In this document: positions 6,352 to 8,633 of the stretch, in pieces | How positions within the stretch are numbered: position 1 is the first letter of the stretch | Layout: every line of letters starts with the position of its first letter | Assembly: GCA_002345475.1 (NCBI GenBank) | Contig: DDWC01000060.1 | Coordinates: 16,412 to 25,044 of the forward strand | Source: Firmicutes bacterium UBA2296 | GTDB lineage: Bacteria > Bacillota > UBA994 | Length of the DNA: 8,633 nt | Direction: 5' to 3' | Program-made: the position numbers and the translations under genes | Notes under the pieces: model-generated | The model's input: only the letters and a program-made list of their open reading frames with translations | Databases searched by the model: none | Told to the model about the DNA's origin: nothing

Positions 6352-6565
6352 AAGCAACGAAGCAGAAGAGTAACACCTCTACAGCGGCACAGAGACCCGG
6401 GGTAGCTGCAAACCGGGACGATGGCGGGGTGCGAAGGACCTCTGCCGAGCTCCCGTAAGGGCGGTTGGCTCCGTTACAGCCGAAAAAGTGGGCGCAAAAT
6501 GCGTCAACAAGGGTGGCACCACGGGAAACATCCCCTCTCGTCCCTGACGAGGAGGGGATATTTTT
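6352..6565 (+). promoter_or_regulatory. T-box riboswitch leader controlling the aspartyl-tRNA synthetase
   Basis: All T-box landmarks are present. The stem I base is AGC 6353-6355 with GCT 6449-6451, beside GA bases at 6359-6360 and 6447-6448 that fit a kink-turn. Lower stem GCAGA 6362-6366 pairs with TCTGC 6441-6445. The specifier loop has AGTA (6369-6372) opposite GAA (6433-6435), then GGACC. Above it CACCTC 6374-6379 pairs with GGGGTG 6426-6431. An AGAGA bulge and distal hairpin CCCGG 6396-6400 / CCGGG 6413-6417 follow. Stem III is GGCGCA 6491-6496 / TGCGTC 6500-6505. The T-box proper is AGGGTGGCACC (6510-6520), with acceptor-binding TGGC at 6514-6517. When uncharged tRNA binds, AAGGG pairs with the CCCCT of the terminator arm and synthesis proceeds. 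The variable base C predicts discriminator G73, fitting tRNA-Asp or -Asn; GAC (6437-6439) is the likely specifier. Confidence 0.93.
6530..6565 (+). terminator. Conditional intrinsic terminator of the T-box leader
   Basis: ATCCCCTC (6530-6537) pairs with GAGGGGAT (6552-6559). After a bulged G at 6551 the stem continues as TCGTC (6538-6542) with GACGA (6546-6550), closed by a CCT loop. The stem is followed by A and five Ts (6561-6565). Its 5' arm is the same CCCCT segment needed for the antiterminator, so the two structures exclude each other. Confidence 0.92.
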
Positions 6566-6567
6566 AT

Positions 6568-6574
6568 GGAGGTG
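6568..6574 (+). promoter_or_regulatory. Ribosome binding site that fixes the AspRS start
   Basis: GGAGGTG lies directly after the leader terminator and 7 nt before the GTG at 6582. It rules out the longer open frame, which would begin inside the riboswitch. Confidence 0.9.
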
Positions 6575-6581
6575 TGCCATT

Positions 6582-7844
6582 GTGAAAAGAAGTATTGCCA
6601 AGGAACTGACACCGCACAAGGCTGGCCAGGAGGTTTTGCTGTCTGGCTGGGTTCGCAAAGTGCGTATCGTGGGGGGCGACCTGGCCTTCCTGATACTTGC
6701 CGACGGGAGTGGCAGCGCGCAGATAGTGCTGGACGGAGGGCTGCTCGACAAGATCCCGCCTGTGGAGAGCGCCATCACCGTATCAGGGGTAGCGCAGGAG
6801 TCGCGCTCCCGGGAGTACCCTGTGGAGCTTCTTGCCGATCAGCTGGAGGTTATAGCTGTCGCCGACCCTCTCCCCTTCCCCCTGAACCACAAGGTGTTGG
6901 AGCCGGGGCTGGATCTGCTGGACCGCTATCGGCCACTGGCCCTGCGCCACCCCAACATGCAAACCACCTTCCGCCTGCAGCACGCCCTCATACAGCACTT
7001 TGAGGAGTTCTTCACAGGCGAGGGTTTCACCAGGGTGACCACCCCAAAGATTCTCTCCACCGGGACCGAGGGTGGAGCTGAGCTGTTCAAGGTGGACTAC
7101 TTCGGGCAGACGGCCTATCTGGCCCAGAGCCCGCAGTTCTTTAAGCAAATGCTGGTAGGGGCGGGGTTTGAGCGAGTCTTTGAAGTAGGCCAGGTGTTTC
7201 GCGCCGAGGAGCACCGCACATCGCGACACCTCAACGAGTTTATCAGCCTGGATATCGAGATGGGTTTCGTGAGCGATGTTAACGAGCTGATGACGCTTGA
7301 GGAAACCTTTCTGAACTCGCTGCTCGAGGCCCTCGCCCCCCGCTTTGGCGCAAAGATGGTGATTAAGGGAGCACAGAAACCCATGCCTCGCATGGCGCTA
7401 AGCGACGCACTGGCCGTGCTGGAGAAAAAGCACGGGAAGCAAAGCCGTGACGGTAACATCGACCCTGAAGGCGAGCGGCTGATTTCAGCCTGGGCCGAGC
7501 GGGAATATGGCGTACCGGCAGTCTTTCTGCACAGCTATCCTACAGACATTCGCCCTTTCTATGCTCTGGCACAGGACGACGACCCGGGACTGACCCACTC
7601 TTTCGACCTTATCTTCAGGGGGCAGGAGATAACTAGCGGTGGACTCCGCATCCACAACGTAGCTCAACTAAGCCAGGCCCTGGCAAAGCGACGGCTGAAC
7701 CCTGAGACTTACGAGTTCTACTTGCAGGTGTTCCGTTACGGGATGCCGCCCCACGGCGGCTTTGCCATCGGCGCCGAACGACTCACTGCCCTGCTACTGG
7801 GCCTGAATAACATCAGGGAAGCCAGCATACTGCCGATTTTCTGA
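6582..7844 (+). CDS. aspS2: Aspartyl-tRNA synthetase, archaeal/eukaryal type (probably non-discriminating AspRS2)
   Basis: 420 residues, cytoplasmic class IIb synthetase charging tRNA with aspartate. The anticodon-binding OB fold occupies about 1-95 (LLSGWVRKVR, LILADGSGSAQIVL). Motif 1 ends near TTPKI (153-157). The Asp pocket has GTEGGAELF (161-169) and QSPQFFKQM (182-190). Motif 2 is FRAEEH to HLNEF (206-220). Motif 3 is GGFAIGAERL (392-401). It lacks the GAD insertion of bacterial AspRS, and TEGGAELF is AspRS-like rather than AsnRS-like. Such archaeal-type AspRS copies in Clostridia often also charge tRNA-Asn for tRNA-dependent asparagine synthesis; that is inference here. The start is GTG 6582, fixed by the ribosome binding site and leader. 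The C-terminus is short: after NNIRE it ends ASILPIF, without the FPRD-RL tail common in archaeal homologues. Expression is controlled by the T-box upstream, and the gene is monocistronic before the hairpin at 7871. Confidence 0.93.
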   Translation: MKRSIAKELTPHKAGQEVLLSGWVRKVRIVGGDLAFLILADGSGSAQIVLDGGLLDKIPPVESAITVSGVAQESRSREYPVELLADQLEVIAVADPLPFPLNHKVLEPGLDLLDRYRPLALRHPNMQTTFRLQHALIQHFEEFFTGEGFTRVTTPKILSTGTEGGAELFKVDYFGQTAYLAQSPQFFKQMLVGAGFERVFEVGQVFRAEEHRTSRHLNEFISLDIEMGFVSDVNELMTLEETFLNSLLEALAPRFGAKMVIKGAQKPMPRMALSDALAVLEKKHGKQSRDGNIDPEGERLISAWAEREYGVPAVFLHSYPTDIRPFYALAQDDDPGLTHSFDLIFRGQEITSGGLRIHNVAQLSQALAKRRLNPETYEFYLQVFRYGMPPHGGFAIGAERLTALLLGLNNIREASILPIF

Positions 7845-7870
7845 TCCGGTCAGCGATGATCGCATACGTT

Positions 7871-7924
7871 AAGAGGAGCGGAGACCCGCAGCCAGCAAAC
7901 GCTGGGTGGGTCTCCGCTCCTCTT
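7871..7924. terminator. Long hairpin between convergent genes, probable bidirectional terminator
   Basis: Arms at 7871-7887 and 7908-7924 are exact 17-nt reverse complements. The 20-nt interior contains a second hairpin, CCAGC/GCTGG (7892-7896 and 7901-7905) with an AAAC loop. It lies 26 nt after the AspRS stop and 40 nt beyond the stop of the convergent ABC gene. The plus-strand T tract is only CTCTTTA, so termination efficiency is uncertain; 3'-end stabilisation is the alternative. Confidence 0.7.
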
Positions 7925-7964
7925 TATGGTACGCATGGCTGCAGAAAGCGCTCGGGTTACCCCC

Positions 7965-8633
7965 TTACCCTTCCAGCGACCCATCTCTCAACCTCACAGT
8001 TCGCTGGGCCATCTCTACTACCTCAGGGTTATGTGACACCACCAGAATCGTCTTGCCCTGGAAATGGAGCTCCCGTAGCATGTCCAGAATCGCCTCGTGA
8101 TTCTTGGTATCAAGGTTGCCCGTGGGTTCATCAGCCAGAATTAACTCTGGGTCATTCATCAGGGCTCTAGCGATGGCTACCCGTTGTTCTTCTCCACCAC
8201 TCAGTTCCGAGGGCAGGTGCTCGGACCGCTCCCTGAGACCAACCTGCTCCAGCAACTGCAGCGCCCTGGCCTTGGCTTCCTCTTTATTGAAACGCTTTCC
8301 CGTATACCTTGCCGGAAGCACTACGTTCTCCCACGCCCGTAAGTGAGGCAACAGGTTGTATGACTGGAAAATGAAACCTATGTTTGAGGCACGAAAACGG
8401 GAAATCTCCAGGTCGGAGTACTTCCGTACGCTGACACCGTTAAAGTGGTATTCGCCATTATCCGGGAAGTCAAGGGCCCCGAGAATGTTAAGAAGTGTGG
8501 ATTTCCCCGACCCGCTGGGACCCCAAATCGCGACAAGCTCTCCGCTATTAACCTCAAGGGTAATGCTGCGCAGGGCATGCACTGTATGCTGCTGCTTCTT
8601 AAACACTTTGGCTATGTCCTTAAGCTGAATAAG
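7965..8633 (-). CDS. ABC transporter ATP-binding protein, LolD/MacB-type (5' end beyond window)
   Basis: The ATPase subunit of an ABC exporter or lipoprotein/antimicrobial-peptide system of the MacB/LolD/FtsE group. Counting from the valine encoded at 8606: Walker A GPSGSGKST (29-37), Q-loop Gln81 in FQSYNLLP, signature LSGGEEQR (135-142), Walker B LILADE (155-160) followed by PTGNLD, and H-loop His192. The GEEQRVAIARAL and ADEPTGNLD stretches are typical of this group. The frame stays open from 8606 to the window edge, encoding LIQLKDIAK, which is the usual beta-1 strand that opens these ATPases. The true start is therefore just outside the window, not at GTG 8606, and the gene is partial. 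The signature has Glu where Gln is common (LSGGE), which some ATPases tolerate. No permease gene is visible; it would lie upstream, beyond the right edge. It converges on AspRS. Confidence 0.92.
   Translation of the reverse strand, partial: LIQLKDIAKVFKKQQHTVHALRSITLEVNSGELVAIWGPSGSGKSTLLNILGALDFPDNGEYHFNGVSVRKYSDLEISRFRASNIGFIFQSYNLLPHLRAWENVVLPARYTGKRFNKEEAKARALQLLEQVGLRERSEHLPSELSGGEEQRVAIARALMNDPELILADEPTGNLDTKNHEAILDMLRELHFQGKTILVVSHNPEVVEMAQRTVRLRDGSLEG

Noticed and set aside
6436..6438. GGA as a glycine specifier, making this a glycine-responsive T-box
   Set aside because: The gene is AspRS, and the TGGC acceptor-binding sequence calls for G73 whereas bacterial tRNA-Gly normally has U73. 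Kept as an open alternative in the findings.
6465..6581. Upstream extension of the AspRS reading frame starting at 6465
   Set aside because: This stretch is the T-box and terminator. The GGAGGTG at 6568-6574 and homology place the start at GTG 6582.
8604..8606. GTG at 8606 as the start of the ABC ATPase
   Set aside because: The open frame continues to the window edge and encodes LIQLKDIAK, the conserved first strand of these ATPases.

Overview
The window looks like chromosome from a fairly GC-rich member of the Firmicutes, probably class Clostridia. The pointers are a T-box leader ahead of an aminoacyl-tRNA synthetase, an archaeal/eukaryal-type aspartyl-tRNA synthetase, strong GGAGG-type ribosome binding sites, GTG starts and tightly packed short operons. 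No mobile element, phage gene, CRISPR array, tRNA or rRNA gene was recognised. The assignment to a lineage is inference from these features.

Layout. (1) 1-133: no gene seen. (2) 134-1351, plus strand: an M20 zinc peptidase, closed by a 20-bp perfect hairpin (1362-1405) that it shares with a converging operon. (3) 1525-5379, minus strand, read from right to left: HAD phosphatase, M24 peptidase, cytidine-deaminase-fold nucleoside deaminase, Fpg/Nei-like protein, flavodoxin-like protein. The junctions are a 4-nt overlap, then gaps of 2, 32 and 15 nt, so one transcript is likely. (4) A 128-bp divergent control region (5380-5507) holding a 14-nt palindrome. (5) 5508-6280, plus strand: an 11-cysteine protein of unknown function, overlapping by ATGA an alkyltransferase-like protein whose active-site cysteine is tyrosine. 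(6) 6317-6565: a near-consensus sigma-A promoter and a complete T-box riboswitch. (7) 6582-7844: the aspartyl-tRNA synthetase it controls. (8) A 17-bp hairpin (7871-7924), then a minus-strand ABC-transporter ATPase whose N-terminus runs off the right edge.

How the genes fit together. Two genes carry DNA-repair folds but lack the residue normally used for chemistry: the Fpg/Nei-like protein has Leu in place of the N-terminal catalytic Pro, and the MGMT-fold protein has Tyr in place of the acceptor Cys. The second belongs to a known class of non-enzymatic damage-recognition proteins; the first is less clear. The minus-strand operon mixes housekeeping hydrolases with the Fpg-like protein and does not form a pathway I can name. 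The T-box/AspRS pair is a self-contained regulatory unit. Its acceptor-binding sequence UGGC predicts a tRNA with discriminator G73, which fits Asp or Asn. Its specifier loop reads GAA-GGA-CC, one base longer than the usual layout, so the sensed codon (GAC or GGA) is not settled by position alone. I do not see a clear new multi-gene system. The best candidates for a second look are the cysteine-rich/ATL gene pair, the proline-less Fpg-like protein and the T-box specifier.
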